Assembly (NCBI RefSeq): GCF_001899075.1
Contig: NZ_MKVA01000005.1
Coordinates: 310,001 to 374,000 of the forward strand
Reading direction: 5' to 3'
Length of the DNA stretch: 64,000 nucleotides
From: Devosia sp. 67-54
GTDB lineage: Bacteria; Pseudomonadota; Alphaproteobacteria; Rhizobiales; Devosiaceae
Part shown: in pieces, positions 25,295 to 33,918 of the stretch
Layout of the letters: every line of letters begins with the position of its first letter
How positions within the stretch are numbered: position 1 is the stretch's first letter
Program-made: the position numbers and the translations under genes
Notes under the pieces: model-generated
What the model was told of the DNA's origin: nothing
Databases searched by the model: none
The model's input: the letters and a program-made list of their open reading frames with translations, nothing else

Positions 25295-25882
25295 GTGGCC
25301 GGCTACAGCACGCAGCCGCTGACCGTCGACACCTGGCCGGCGTTCGCCGCGCTGGTCGACGCGCATAATGGCGTGTTCGGCGGCTGCTGGTGCCTTGGCT
25401 TTCACGCGAAGGTCGTCGGCCTCGACTACGGGCAGCGGCGCGATGCCAAGCAGGCGCTCGTCGCCGCCGGCCGCGCGCATGCCGCGCTGGTCTACGACGG
25501 CGAGGCGTGTGTCGGCTGGTGCCAGTTCGGCCCGCCCGCCGAGCTGCCCGAAATCAAGAACAAGAAAAACTACGCGGCAACGCAAACCGGTGAGCCGCCG
25601 CCGTGGCGGCTCACCTGCTTTTTCGTCGATCGCCATCGCCGTCGGCAGGGGGTCGCCGCTGCCGCGCTGCAGGGGGCGCTGCAGCAGATCGCCCGGCTCG
25701 GCGGCGGCGTGGTGGAGGCCTATCCCGAAAACACCGCCGGCAAGCTTGTCTCGCCGACCTTCCTCCACGCCGGCACGCTGGCCATGTTCGAAAAGGCCGG
25801 CTTTCGCATCGACCGGCAGATCGGCAAGAACAAATGGGTGGTACGCAAGACCGTGCGCGCTGCCAGCGGTCGATCGCCCTGA
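25295..25882 (+). CDS. GNAT family N-acetyltransferase
   Basis: 195 aa from a GTG at 25295 just after the LLM gene. Contains the GGCWCLGFH motif near residue 30 found in a GNAT subfamily, an acetyl-CoA site reading CFFVDRHRRRQGVAAAALQGAL, and the end LAMFEKAGFRIDRQIGKNKW. Substrate unknown. Confidence 0.82.
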   Translation: MAGYSTQPLTVDTWPAFAALVDAHNGVFGGCWCLGFHAKVVGLDYGQRRDAKQALVAAGRAHAALVYDGEACVGWCQFGPPAELPEIKNKKNYAATQTGEPPPWRLTCFFVDRHRRRQGVAAAALQGALQQIARLGGGVVEAYPENTAGKLVSPTFLHAGTLAMFEKAGFRIDRQIGKNKWVVRKTVRAASGRSP

Positions 25883-25956
25883 GCGCCAGGTATCGTCGAC
25901 GCTGACCTCCAGCCGCCGACGGCAGACGGGCGGCCCTGCGACCGCCCGGCCGATCT

Positions 25957-27336
25957 CTACGGAACGATGTTCTGGTTGAGCCGGAACAGGTTCTCCGGGT
26001 CGTAGCGGCGCTTCACCTGCCGCAGCCGCGCCAGCGTCGCGGCCGGGTAGGCGGCGGCCAGACCGCGGGCACCCTCGGGGCCGAGGAAGTTGACATAGGC
26101 GCCGGTCTCGTGGCCCGCGAACGGCGCCATCGCGGCGTCGGCCCAGCCTTCCTGCGCGGCCACCACGTCCGGCGCGCCGCCATACATCGACATAAACGCC
26201 ACCATGACGCGGCTCGCCCGATGTGCGAACGCCGTGGCGTCGGCCGGCACGCGCGCCGCGGCGCCGCCGAGCACGCGCAACTGCGCCATCTTCATCGGCG
26301 CCGTGCAGGTCTCGAGCGCGGCGATCATGGCGCGCGCCTGTTCGAGGCTGAAGCCATCGACGAAGCGGCTGCGCATGGTCACTGCCGGGCGTCCCACTTC
26401 GGGCGGCGCCAGCTCGTAGAGGCTGGAATAGGGCGCCGGCCGCACCAGATCGGCGAGCGGCGTCGCCAGCGCCCGGAACGGCGCGAGCGCCGCCTCGGCC
26501 GCCGCTGGCTCGCCGGCGAACGCCATGAGGGCGACGACGATCAGCTTGCCGTGCACCGCGGCCGGCAGCACCGGCAGCGGCGGCGCCGGCATCACCAGCA
26601 CGATGCTCGACAGCTCGTCGGGCGCCGCCTCGGCCGCCGCGGCGAAGCCGGCCAGCACCTCGGGTGTCGCCGGCAGGGCCAGCGCGCCGCCGGTGAAGGC
26701 GGGCAGCGGGTAGAGGCGGAACTTGAAGCGGGTGGCGACGCCGAAATTGCCGCCGCCGCCGCGCAGCGCCCAGAACAGGTCGGCATGGTGCGCTTCGTCG
26801 GCGACGAGGATGTCGCCGGCCGCGGTCACGATCTCGACCGCCAGAAGCGAGTCGATGGTGAGCCCGTATTTGCGCACCAGATAGCCGATGCCGCCGCCCA
26901 GCGTCAGCCCGCCGACGCCGACCGAGGCGGTGTCGCCGAAGCCGACGATCAGCCCCTCTGCCTCGACGGCGCGGGTGATCTCGCCGGTGCTGAGGCCGGC
27001 GCCGACCCAGGCGGTGCGCGCCGCCGCGTCGATGTCGATGCCGGTCAAGTCGCGCAGGTCGAGCAGCAGCCCATCTTCGGTGCCGCTGGCGCCGGTGATC
27101 GAGTGGCCGCCGCTGCGGATCGCCAGCTCGAGGCCGGTCGCCTGCGCGAAATTGACGGCGGCCGCGACGTCGGCGGCGTTGGCCGGCCGGAGCACGGCGG
27201 CGGGGCGGCAATCGTACTTGCCGTTGACGACGCTGCGCAGCGCCTCGTAGTCGGGATGCGCGGGGCCGACGACGCGGCCCTTGAGCGCCGAGCCCAGCAT
27301 CTCGATCTGGTCGGCGAGCGGAAAAATCTTGTCCAT
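25957..27336 (-). CDS. FAD-linked oxidase, berberine-bridge-enzyme type
   Basis: 459 aa. PCMH FAD-binding domain: RPANAADVAAAVNFA, then RSGGHSITG, whose His78 is the usual 8-alpha-histidyl FAD attachment, and VGVGGLTLGGGIGYLVRKYG. The C-terminal BBE segment is YDPENLFRLNQNIVP. In bicovalent enzymes a Cys precedes VGVGG; here the residues are GDTASVGVGG, so flavin attachment should be through His only. No signal peptide, so cytoplasmic. Substrate unknown (sugars or aromatic alcohols are common). Transcribed divergently from tam. Confidence 0.88.
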   Translation of the reverse strand: MDKIFPLADQIEMLGSALKGRVVGPAHPDYEALRSVVNGKYDCRPAAVLRPANAADVAAAVNFAQATGLELAIRSGGHSITGASGTEDGLLLDLRDLTGIDIDAAARTAWVGAGLSTGEITRAVEAEGLIVGFGDTASVGVGGLTLGGGIGYLVRKYGLTIDSLLAVEIVTAAGDILVADEAHHADLFWALRGGGGNFGVATRFKFRLYPLPAFTGGALALPATPEVLAGFAAAAEAAPDELSSIVLVMPAPPLPVLPAAVHGKLIVVALMAFAGEPAAAEAALAPFRALATPLADLVRPAPYSSLYELAPPEVGRPAVTMRSRFVDGFSLEQARAMIAALETCTAPMKMAQLRVLGGAAARVPADATAFAHRASRVMVAFMSMYGGAPDVVAAQEGWADAAMAPFAGHETGAYVNFLGPEGARGLAAAYPAATLARLRQVKRRYDPENLFRLNQNIVP

Positions 27337-27494
27337 GTCGGAAACTCGTTTTGCGAAGGGCCGCGCCTCTATTGGCGCCGCGCTGAACGCTGTCTGAACG
27401 GGCCGGTCAGTGTCGAGACACGCCCTCCGAGCCCGCGTCCTTGACGTCCCATCGGACGACGCCTACCACCCGCCATCCTTTCGCGAGTGCGCCG

Positions 27495-28259
27495 ATGTCC
27501 GACTGGTCTCCCTCCCTCTATGCCCGTTTCGAGGACGAGCGCACGCGCCCGGCGCGCGATCTCGTCGCGCAGGTGCCGCTGGATGCAGCGCGGCGCATCG
27601 TCGACATGGGGTGCGGGCCGGGCAATTCCACCGAGCTTCTGGTCGCGCGCTGGCCCGCAGCGTCGGTGCTCGGCCTCGACAGCTCGCCGGCCATGCTGGA
27701 GGAGGCGCGCAAGCGCCTGCCGCAGGCGAGCTTCGCGCAGGCCGATGCCAATGTCTGGCGGCCGGAGCCCGGCACCGATCTCGTCTTCGCCAACGCCATC
27801 TACCAATGGCTGCCCAACCATCTCGAGGTGCTGCCCGAGGTGCTGGCGGCGCTGGACGAGGGGGCGTGCCTTGCGGTGCAGATGCCCGACAACCTCGCCG
27901 AGCCGACGCATCGGCTGATGCGCGAGGTGGCGGCCGAAGGGCCGTGGGCCGAGCGCCTCGAGGGCGCGGCGCGCCTGCCGCTGCCGTCGCCGCACGTCTA
28001 TTACGACGCGCTGCAGCCGTTCGCCCGCCGCATCGAGCTCTGGCACAGCATCTATAACCACGTTCTGGCCGACGCCGCGGCCATCGTCGAATGGGTGAAG
28101 TCGACCGGGCTCAGGCCGTTCCTCGAGCCGCTGAGCGCCGACGAGCGCACCGCCTTCCTCGCCGACTACACCGGCCGCATCGCCCGCGCCTATCCGCCCA
28201 CCATCGACGGCCGCGTGCTGCTGCGCTTCCCCCGCCTGTTCATCGTTGCCGTGCGCTAG
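27495..28259 (+). CDS. tam: Trans-aconitate 2-methyltransferase Tam
   Basis: 254 aa from the ATG at 27495 ([20 protein letters not shown]), which is the typical Tam start. The SAM-binding motif [15 protein letters not shown] is near residue 37 and [18 protein letters not shown] near residue 98. [17 protein letters not shown] and VYYDALQP follow the Tam pattern, as does the [10 protein letters not shown] region. Methylates trans-aconitate, relieving aconitase inhibition. Confidence 0.92.
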   Translation: MSDWSPSLYARFEDERTRPARDLVAQVPLDAARRIVDMGCGPGNSTELLVARWPAASVLGLDSSPAMLEEARKRLPQASFAQADANVWRPEPGTDLVFANAIYQWLPNHLEVLPEVLAALDEGACLAVQMPDNLAEPTHRLMREVAAEGPWAERLEGAARLPLPSPHVYYDALQPFARRIELWHSIYNHVLADAAAIVEWVKSTGLRPFLEPLSADERTAFLADYTGRIARAYPPTIDGRVLLRFPRLFIVAVR

Positions 28260-28429
28260 CGATTCGTCCGGCGCGGCCCCCGCGGTTTCGCCCGATTCCG
28301 GCCGATTTCCGGCCCAATTCCGCCATCCCGGGCACGTGGTCACGCCTGCGCGTTCCCTCTTGCGCCGGAGCGGCCGGCGTGCCCCACTCCGGCGCGGCGA
28401 CCTTTCATCCGTCCGGGGGTTTCATCATC

Positions 28430-28936
28430 ATGCGTAGTTCCATCATCATCGGCGCCGTCCTGGCGCTGGCCGTCGGCACGCCGGCCTGGGCCTGCACCGA
28501 CATTTCCAGCAAGACCGTCAAGCTCAGCGCCTGCGTCGACGAGGAGTGGAAGGCCGGGCAGGGCACCGGCGCGCAGGAGTTCGTCTATGCCACCGCCGAC
28601 GGCAATTTCGGCCTGATGGTCATCACCGAGGCCGAGACCTTCCCCATCGCCAAGTTCCGCGACGCCATCATCGCCAACGCCATCCACGGCGTCGGCGACA
28701 AGAAGGACGACGTGTCCATCGACTCCGAGCGTATCGAAAACATCGACGGCAAGCCGTTCAACGTCATCGAGTACCAGGTCGCCAACAACGGCAACCCGAT
28801 CCTGTTCCAGAATTTCTACTATTCGCAGCCGGGGTTCGGGTCGGTCCAGATTCTGTCGTATAGCCTCGCTACAGACTCGACCGTCGCCGCCTACAAGGCG
28901 GGCGTTTTCGCGTCGACCGTCAAGGTCGGCGAGTAG
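28430..28936 (+). CDS. Exported protein with the domain shared by the downstream TIR protein (copy A)
   Basis: 168 aa from the ATG at 28430. Signal peptide of 21 residues with an AWA cleavage site; the mature protein begins at Cys22. Cys22 and Cys35 likely pair. Core features are DEEWKAGQGTGAQEFVY, FRDAIIANAIHG, a predicted turn IDGKPFNVIEY and the hallmark NFYYSQPGFGSVQ. The size and strand pattern resemble the Mog1/PsbP/DUF1795-type fold, but that is a guess. The next gene is a paralogue, and the same domain forms the C-terminus of the TIR membrane protein after that. Confidence 0.75.
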   Translation: MRSSIIIGAVLALAVGTPAWACTDISSKTVKLSACVDEEWKAGQGTGAQEFVYATADGNFGLMVITEAETFPIAKFRDAIIANAIHGVGDKKDDVSIDSERIENIDGKPFNVIEYQVANNGNPILFQNFYYSQPGFGSVQILSYSLATDSTVAAYKAGVFASTVKVGE

Positions 28937-29018
28937 CGCATCGTTACCGGCATGCCGGTGGCCGGCCCGTCGCCGACGGGCGGACGCCGCATGATCCTTG
29001 TTCAGAGGAAAACGTCTT

Positions 29019-29555
29019 ATGCCCATCAAGTCATTGTTCGTCGGCGCCGTGCTCGGCGTCGCGCTGGGGGCGCTGCCGGCGCTCGCCGCCGATCCCGATT
29101 GCGGGTCGGCCAACCTGATCAAAAGCGCCAAGCTCAAGCTCGAAGCCTGCGTCGATCCCGCCGTCTGGGAGGCCGGGCAGGGCACCGGCGACCAGGAATT
29201 CGTGTACTTCTCCAAGGACGGCAAAGCGGGCCTCGCCGTCGTCACCGAAGAGCCCTCGGTCGACCTCAAGGCCTATCACGACGCCATCCTGGGTTTTGCC
29301 AGCAAGCAGTCGGGCGCCGCGGCGCCGGTGACCTCGTACGACGACGCCACCACCACCATCAACGGCAAGGACTGGGGCAGCATGCACTACAACGTCAAGG
29401 TGCAGGGCCAGGAGCTCGAATTCCTCAACTACTACTATTCGGAGCAGGGCCTCGGCTCGGCGCAGTTCATCTTCTGGAGCCTGCCGGACGACGCCGGCAG
29501 CACCAGCACCGAGCTCGCCGGCAAGGTGATGCCGACCGTCACCGTGACCAACTAG
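29019..29555 (+). CDS. Exported protein with the domain shared by the downstream TIR protein (copy B)
   Basis: 178 aa from the ATG at 29019; AGGAAAA precedes it. Signal peptide LFVGAVLGVALGALPALA with cleavage before AADPD. Cys28 and Cys44 match the Cys pair of the preceding protein. Shared features are AVWEAGQGTGDQEFVYFSKD, AYHDAILGFA, INGKDWGSMHY and NYYYSEQGLGSAQ. Periplasmic or secreted; function unknown. The gap to the upstream gene is 82 nt and to the TIR gene 67 nt, so a three-gene operon is likely. Confidence 0.75.
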   Translation: MPIKSLFVGAVLGVALGALPALAADPDCGSANLIKSAKLKLEACVDPAVWEAGQGTGDQEFVYFSKDGKAGLAVVTEEPSVDLKAYHDAILGFASKQSGAAAPVTSYDDATTTINGKDWGSMHYNVKVQGQELEFLNYYYSEQGLGSAQFIFWSLPDDAGSTSTELAGKVMPTVTVTN

Positions 29556-29622
29556 CCGCAGGCGTCGTGGGCGGCGGCGGGATCGCCGCCCATCCCGGTC
29601 CGGTCGAGGCGAGGGGGCGCCG

Positions 29623-30594
29623 ATGACCCAGGTTTTCATTTCCTACAGCCGCACCGAACGTCCGGCCGCCGCGCGGCTGGCCGAACGGCTGACCGAGGCC
29701 GGCTACAGCGTCTGGTGGGACGCCGAGCTGGTCGGCGGCCAGCGCTTCGAGGAGGAGATCCAGTCGGCGCTGCGCGCGGCCAGGGCGGTGCTGGTGCTGT
29801 GGTCCAAATCCTCGCTCGCCTCCGACTGGGTGCGGGCGGAGGCGGAGGTGGCGCGGGTGGCGCGCACCGCCGTGCCGGTGCTGATCGATGCCGTCGCCGT
29901 CGACGATCTGCCGCTGGTGTTCCGGGCGCTGCATGCCATCGACCTCAGCGGCTGGAACGGCGATCCCGCCGCGCCCGCCTTTCGCGAAATCCTCGGCGCC
30001 GTGGAGAAGCTGGTCGGCGCGCCGCCGTCGCCGTCCGCGCCGCGCCCGCCGCCGCGCCAAGCGCCGCGCCGCCGCTGGCTGTTCGCGGGGCTGGCGGTGG
30101 TGGGGCTGCTGCTGCTGGCCGGGGCCGGCTGGTGGGTACTGCGGCCGGCGGGAGCGGGCGGCTGCGCCGGCGAGACGGTGGCGGTCAGCGGCGTGCCGAT
30201 GAGCGTCTGCGTCACCGCCGAGTGGACTCCCACCAATGTCGAGCCCTACCAGTACGACAGCGCCAATGCGCAGGTGCAGTTCCGCATCATCGGCGGCCCG
30301 GACGTGCTGACCGCGCAGGCCTTCCGCGACGCCATCGTGCACAATGCGCAGCGGATCGCCGGCGATCCCGCCCGCATCGCCATCGTCCGCGACGGCGCGC
30401 TGACGGTGGACGGCATGCCCTGGCGCTTCATCGAATTCACCAATCAGGGGCAGGCGGCGTTCGTCAATTTCTACTATTCCGGCCCCGGCTTCGGCTCGGT
30501 GCAGGTGCTGTTCGTGAGCTCGGTGGCGGACGTCGCGATCCGCAACAGCCTTGCCGATCCGGTGCTGAAATCGATCCGCGACACCCGCCGCTGA
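29623..30594 (+). CDS. TIR-domain membrane protein with extracytoplasmic sensor-like domain
   Basis: 323 aa. Residues 1-130 are a bacterial TIR domain: TQVFISYSR at the start, YSVWWDAELVGGQRFEEEI, then SSLASDWVRAEAEVA, where Glu73 is at the position of the NADase catalytic Glu. A Pro/Arg-rich linker (132-150) leads to one membrane helix (about 151-173, preceded by Arg-rich residues, so the TIR is cytoplasmic). Residues 180-323 are outside the membrane and homologous to the two exported proteins just upstream: Cys181/Cys196 pair, AFRDAIVHNAQ, VDGMPWRFIEF and NFYYSGPGFGSVQ. Suggests signal sensing in the envelope coupled to NAD hydrolysis or TIR signalling inside; not demonstrated. Confidence 0.82.
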   Translation: MTQVFISYSRTERPAAARLAERLTEAGYSVWWDAELVGGQRFEEEIQSALRAARAVLVLWSKSSLASDWVRAEAEVARVARTAVPVLIDAVAVDDLPLVFRALHAIDLSGWNGDPAAPAFREILGAVEKLVGAPPSPSAPRPPPRQAPRRRWLFAGLAVVGLLLLAGAGWWVLRPAGAGGCAGETVAVSGVPMSVCVTAEWTPTNVEPYQYDSANAQVQFRIIGGPDVLTAQAFRDAIVHNAQRIAGDPARIAIVRDGALTVDGMPWRFIEFTNQGQAAFVNFYYSGPGFGSVQVLFVSSVADVAIRNSLADPVLKSIRDTRR

Positions 30595-30595
30595 G

Positions 30596-31048
30596 CTACA
30601 CCGCGAGCAGCCCGTCGAAATGCTCGGCCAGCCGCGCCGTCGGGATGTTGGTCAGGTCCTTGGGCAGTTCCGCAAGGATGGCGCCGCGCACGCTTTCGCT
30701 CAGCGCCGGCCGCAGATCGCCCAGCGCCGCCGGCGCCGCGGCGATCACCAGCCGGTCGAAATCGCCGGCGGCGTGCCGCGCCTCGAGCAGATCGGCCAGC
30801 CGCTCGACGAAGCGGCGCTCGCGCGCCTCCACCGGGTCGGTGCGATAGTCGACCGCCGAGCGGGTGTTCGGCCCCGCCGACGAGAACGAGCGGCCGGGCT
30901 TGTCGGCCATGATGTCCTGCGCCTTCAGCCGCTCCTGCTCGAGCTGCAGCCCGTCGACGGCGTGCAGGCCGCGTCCCGGCCCGTCATGCTCGAAAATCTT
31001 GGCCTGATCTCCATCCGCCACCACGATCCAGGTTTTCGTCGGCTTCAT
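30596..31048 (-). CDS. Host attachment family protein (release-factor-like)
   Basis: 150 aa from the ATG at 31048 with AAGGAG 8 nt upstream. Pattern of the Host_attach/AtsE family: TWIVVADGDQAKIFEHDGPG, then AQDIMADKPGRSFSSAGP, the EARERRFVERLADLLE helix, DRLVIAAAPAALGDLRPAL and a closing LTNIPTARLAEHF. The family was named from an Agrobacterium attachment mutant and is structurally related to archaeo-eukaryotic release factors; its molecular role is unclear. Its stop is 1 nt from the TIR gene stop (convergent). Confidence 0.85.
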   Translation of the reverse strand: MKPTKTWIVVADGDQAKIFEHDGPGRGLHAVDGLQLEQERLKAQDIMADKPGRSFSSAGPNTRSAVDYRTDPVEARERRFVERLADLLEARHAAGDFDRLVIAAAPAALGDLRPALSESVRGAILAELPKDLTNIPTARLAEHFDGLLAV

Positions 31049-31223
31049 CGCTTGCGCTCCTTTGCTGCATGCCAAGGCTAAACGCCCCGGCGCGCGATTG
31101 GTTGGCGCGGCGCATCAGCGGCCCGGCACCTGCCGATCACAAACTCTGATTGGCCGGGCAGGGCGTTGGCTGCTACGACGCTGCTCATAGTTGAGGAGCG
31201 CCCGGGGTCCGGGCCATTCGCGC

Positions 31224-32168
31224 GTGTCCGCCATCGCCCCCGCCACTGCCGAACCTGCCGCTGCGCGCACCCGCGCGGGCTTCGTCGCCGGGTTCAGCGC
31301 CTATGCCCTGTGGGGCTTCCTGCCGCTGCTGTTCCATCTGCTCGACGGCGTCGGTTCGGTCACGGTGGTGGCGAACCGGACCCTGTGGTCGCTGCTGTTC
31401 GTGGGCGTCGTCATCGTCGCCAGTCGGCGGCTGGGCGAGGTCAGGGCGGCGCTCCGCGACCGGGCGACGCTGCGCTCGATGTTCATCTCGACGCTGCTTT
31501 TGGGAGGCAACTGGCTCATCTACATCTGGGCGGTCGATGCCGGGCAGGTGCTCGAATCCAGCTTCGGCTATTTCATCAACCCGCTGGTCAACGTTGCCAT
31601 CGGCGTGCTGTTCCTGGGCGAGCGGCAGAACCGCTGGCAATGGGTGGCGATCGCGGTGGCGGTGGTCGCCATCGCCATCCAGGCCATCGGCGTCGGCCGC
31701 ATTCCGTTCATCGCGCTGGGGCTGGCGCTGACCTTCGGCTTCTACGGCTTTTTCCGCAAGACCGCGCGGGTCAATTCGGCGAGCGGCCTGTTCGTCGAAA
31801 CGCTGATCCTGTGCCCGCTGGCGCTGTTGTGGATCGGCTGGACCCTGTGGCAGCAGGGCGGGCCGGGCGTTCTCGCCCAGCCCTATTATTTTTGGCTGCT
31901 GGCGCTCACCGGCCCGGCGACGGCGGTGCCGCTGCTGCTGTTCGCCTTCGCGGTGCAGCGGCTGCGCTTCACCACCGCCGGCATGCTGCAATATGTCGGC
32001 CCGACCATCCAGTTCCTGCTTGCCATTCTGGTGCTGGGCGAGTCGATCAACGCCACGCAATGGCTGAGTTTCGGGCTGATCTGGGTGTCGCTGATCATCT
32101 ATTCCGCCGATTCGGTGGCGCGCCGCCGCAGCCCGGCGCGTGTCGGGCCGGCCGAACCAAGCCCTTGA
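31224..32168 (+). CDS. rarD: EamA-family transporter RarD
   Basis: 314 aa from a GTG at 31224; a TTG at 31191 is an alternative and neither has a strong ribosome site. About ten membrane helices in two EamA repeats. RarD hallmarks: FSAYALWGFLPLLFHLL, ANRTLWSLLFV, GGNWLIYIWAVDAGQVLESS, FGYFINPLVNVAIGVLFLGE and QYVGPTIQFLLAILVLGE. Inner-membrane metabolite/drug permease; the transported compound is not known. Confidence 0.9.
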   Translation: MSAIAPATAEPAAARTRAGFVAGFSAYALWGFLPLLFHLLDGVGSVTVVANRTLWSLLFVGVVIVASRRLGEVRAALRDRATLRSMFISTLLLGGNWLIYIWAVDAGQVLESSFGYFINPLVNVAIGVLFLGERQNRWQWVAIAVAVVAIAIQAIGVGRIPFIALGLALTFGFYGFFRKTARVNSASGLFVETLILCPLALLWIGWTLWQQGGPGVLAQPYYFWLLALTGPATAVPLLLFAFAVQRLRFTTAGMLQYVGPTIQFLLAILVLGESINATQWLSFGLIWVSLIIYSADSVARRRSPARVGPAEPSP

Positions 32169-32323
32169 TCCGCCGGCACAATCCTGGCCCTGTTGCGGTC
32201 GGTTGGCGGCGGCGGAAACTCGATACAATTTTACTCAAATGCGTCCGCTTGCCTTGAGGCGATGCGGGGCCCCGCCGTGCTTTCCTTGCCTCGTAGCGGC
32301 AGAAGCCGGGGAGTGTCAGAAAC

Positions 32324-33445
32324 ATGTCTCAGGAAATGGAAGACGGCCAGCGCGCCTTTTCGACCTTCAGGGTCCTGAACGGCGATGCCAACATCACCGA
32401 GCGCGACCAGTTGTTCCGCAACATGGCGCAGCTCTATTCCTACGTCTCGGATCGCTGCGACGACGAGCAGGTCGCGCAGTATGACGAGGTGCTGTGCCAG
32501 CTCGCCGAGCTGGTCGAGGTCGAGGCGCGCACGCATGTCGCCAAGCTGCTCGCGCCGCTGGAACGCGCGCCGGGCAATGTCGTCAACAAGCTCGCCAATG
32601 ACGAGATCGAGGTGGCGCAGCCGCTGCTCGAATTCTCCAACGTGCTGAGCGACGACGATCTCATCGACATCGTCTCCACCCGCTCGGAAGCGCATCGCGT
32701 CGCCATCGCCGGCCGCCCGACCGTGCCCGAGCGCGTCGGCGAAGCCATCGTCGAGCATGGCGGCTCGCCCTCCGTGGTCCGCCTCGCCGCCAACAAGCAG
32801 GCCGAGCTGACGCCGGCCACCGTCGAGCGCCTCGTGGTGCGCGCCTCCACCGATACGGCGCTCGCCAGCAATCTGCGCGGCCGCACCGACATCGACTGGA
32901 ATTCGCTGCGCACGCAGATTTCCGACGCCAACCAGAAGGTGCTGGAGACGCTCGGCGACAGCCGCGCCGTCGATCCGGTGACCGCCGGCAAGGTCAGCGC
33001 CGTGGTCTACAACCGCATGCGCAATGCCGTCGGCTTCTCGTCGCACGACTGGAAGGTTGCCTACAACCAGGTCAAGGCGCTGGCCGACCGGCAGCAGCTC
33101 GACGAGCGGGCGCTGCTGCGCTTCGTGCGCTTCGGCTACGGCCACCACGCCGCCGCCGCGCTCACCGTGATGCTGCGCGTGCAGCCGGAGGTCATGGTCA
33201 AATGGCTTGCCGCACAGGACTATGTGGCGATCACCGTGGCGCTGCGCGCCATGGGCGTGTCCCCCGACCTGTTCGAGGCGCTGATCTCGGTGATGCCGTG
33301 GCGCGACATGCCCACCGACGCCGACAAGACCAATGTCCGCACCCGCTTCGAGGCGCTCACCACCGAGGAAGCGCAGGGCATCTTCGAGCTGTGGCGCACC
33401 CACGCCTTCCGCCGCCGCACCACCGGCGAGGAACGCGTCGCCTGA
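32324..33445 (+). CDS. DUF2336 domain-containing protein
   Basis: 373 aa, soluble, all-helical by eye with HEAT-like character: VAKLLAPLERAPGNVVNKLA, then NDEIEVAQPLLEFSNVLSD, DDLIDIVSTRSEAHRVAIAG and VVRLAANKQAELTPATVERL. This arrangement is the DUF2336 domain found widely in alphaproteobacteria. Function unknown. A single-gene unit: a promoter-like gap lies upstream and a strong terminator downstream. Confidence 0.85.
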   Translation: MSQEMEDGQRAFSTFRVLNGDANITERDQLFRNMAQLYSYVSDRCDDEQVAQYDEVLCQLAELVEVEARTHVAKLLAPLERAPGNVVNKLANDEIEVAQPLLEFSNVLSDDDLIDIVSTRSEAHRVAIAGRPTVPERVGEAIVEHGGSPSVVRLAANKQAELTPATVERLVVRASTDTALASNLRGRTDIDWNSLRTQISDANQKVLETLGDSRAVDPVTAGKVSAVVYNRMRNAVGFSSHDWKVAYNQVKALADRQQLDERALLRFVRFGYGHHAAAALTVMLRVQPEVMVKWLAAQDYVAITVALRAMGVSPDLFEALISVMPWRDMPTDADKTNVRTRFEALTTEEAQGIFELWRTHAFRRRTTGEERVA

Positions 33446-33478
33446 CCCTGAATCACTGTTCTACCTCCAAACCCTCCC

Positions 33479-33504
33479 CGGCGGCCTCGGCCGCCGTTTT
33501 TTTT
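33479..33504 (+). terminator. Rho-independent terminator after the DUF2336 gene
   Basis: CGGCGGCC / GGCCGCCG hairpin with a 2-nt loop, followed directly by eight T residues. Confidence 0.85.
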
Positions 33505-33572
33505 GCGACAGACAAAGCGCGGAGATGCCGACGCCGGGGCAGCGCCCTGAAGCCCGCAGTCGGCGATCCTCT

Positions 33573-33625
33573 CCCGCTTGCGGGGGAGGGGGACCACGCG
33601 CAGCGTGGTGGAGGGGGCGGCCCCA
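33573..33625. repeat. GC-rich dispersed palindromic repeat
   Basis: Contains CTCTCCCGCTTGCGGGGGAG followed by a second small hairpin ACCACGCGCAGCGTGGT. Such G-run/C-run palindromes recur in other gaps of this window, though this copy belongs to a different subtype from those at 41902, 51489 and 62707. Confidence 0.55.
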
Positions 33626-33725
33626 AGCACCGCGCGCGGGAGAAGGACCCGACTACCCCATCGCGGCCCGGCTTCCCACCGTCATTCCCGCCTCTTTCCG
33701 CATCGTCATTCCCGCCTCCTCCCAC

Positions 33726-33815
33726 ATCGTCATTCCCGCGAAAGCGGGAATCCAGGCGGAGTGTCCGGACGCCCATGAGCCCGGTCTGGAGTCCCGCCCG
33801 CGCGGGAGTGACGAT
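33726..33815. repeat. 90-nt palindromic repeat, copy 1, with decayed half-copies upstream
   Basis: Begins ATCGTCATTCCCGCGAAAGC and ends CGCGGGAGTGACGAT, forming a long imperfect hairpin. The same unit recurs at 63431-63520 with the same length and an alike centre. Two partial units (GTCATTCCCGCCTC type) lie directly upstream at about 33683-33725. The rest of the 33446-33934 gap holds only the terminator, the repeat at 33573 and the palindromic operator. Confidence 0.75.
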
Positions 33816-33896
33816 AGGGAGGAATCGCACGATCGATCCATAACCACCACGCGTCATCCCCACCCACCATGACACGTAAACCCTTGCGCCGGGCCG

Positions 33897-33918
33897 GATA
33901 TAAAGATATCTTTATATC
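33897..33918. promoter_or_regulatory. Perfect 22-bp palindromic operator (SahR-like) before the ArsR-methyltransferase/metF operon
   Basis: The central 20 bases are ATATAAAGATATCTTTATAT, flanked by G and C to give a perfect 22-bp palindrome in a GC-rich genome. It lies 6 nt upstream of the GGAGG ribosome site of an ArsR-family gene in front of metF. Position and form fit autoregulation by an ArsR-type methionine-cycle repressor such as SahR. Confidence 0.7.

Noticed and set aside
27385-27399. GAAC-N7-GAAC (LexA-like core) between the FAD oxidase and tam
   Set aside because: The spacer and flanks are GC-rich and do not resemble the usual T-rich box; one or two such cores are expected by chance.
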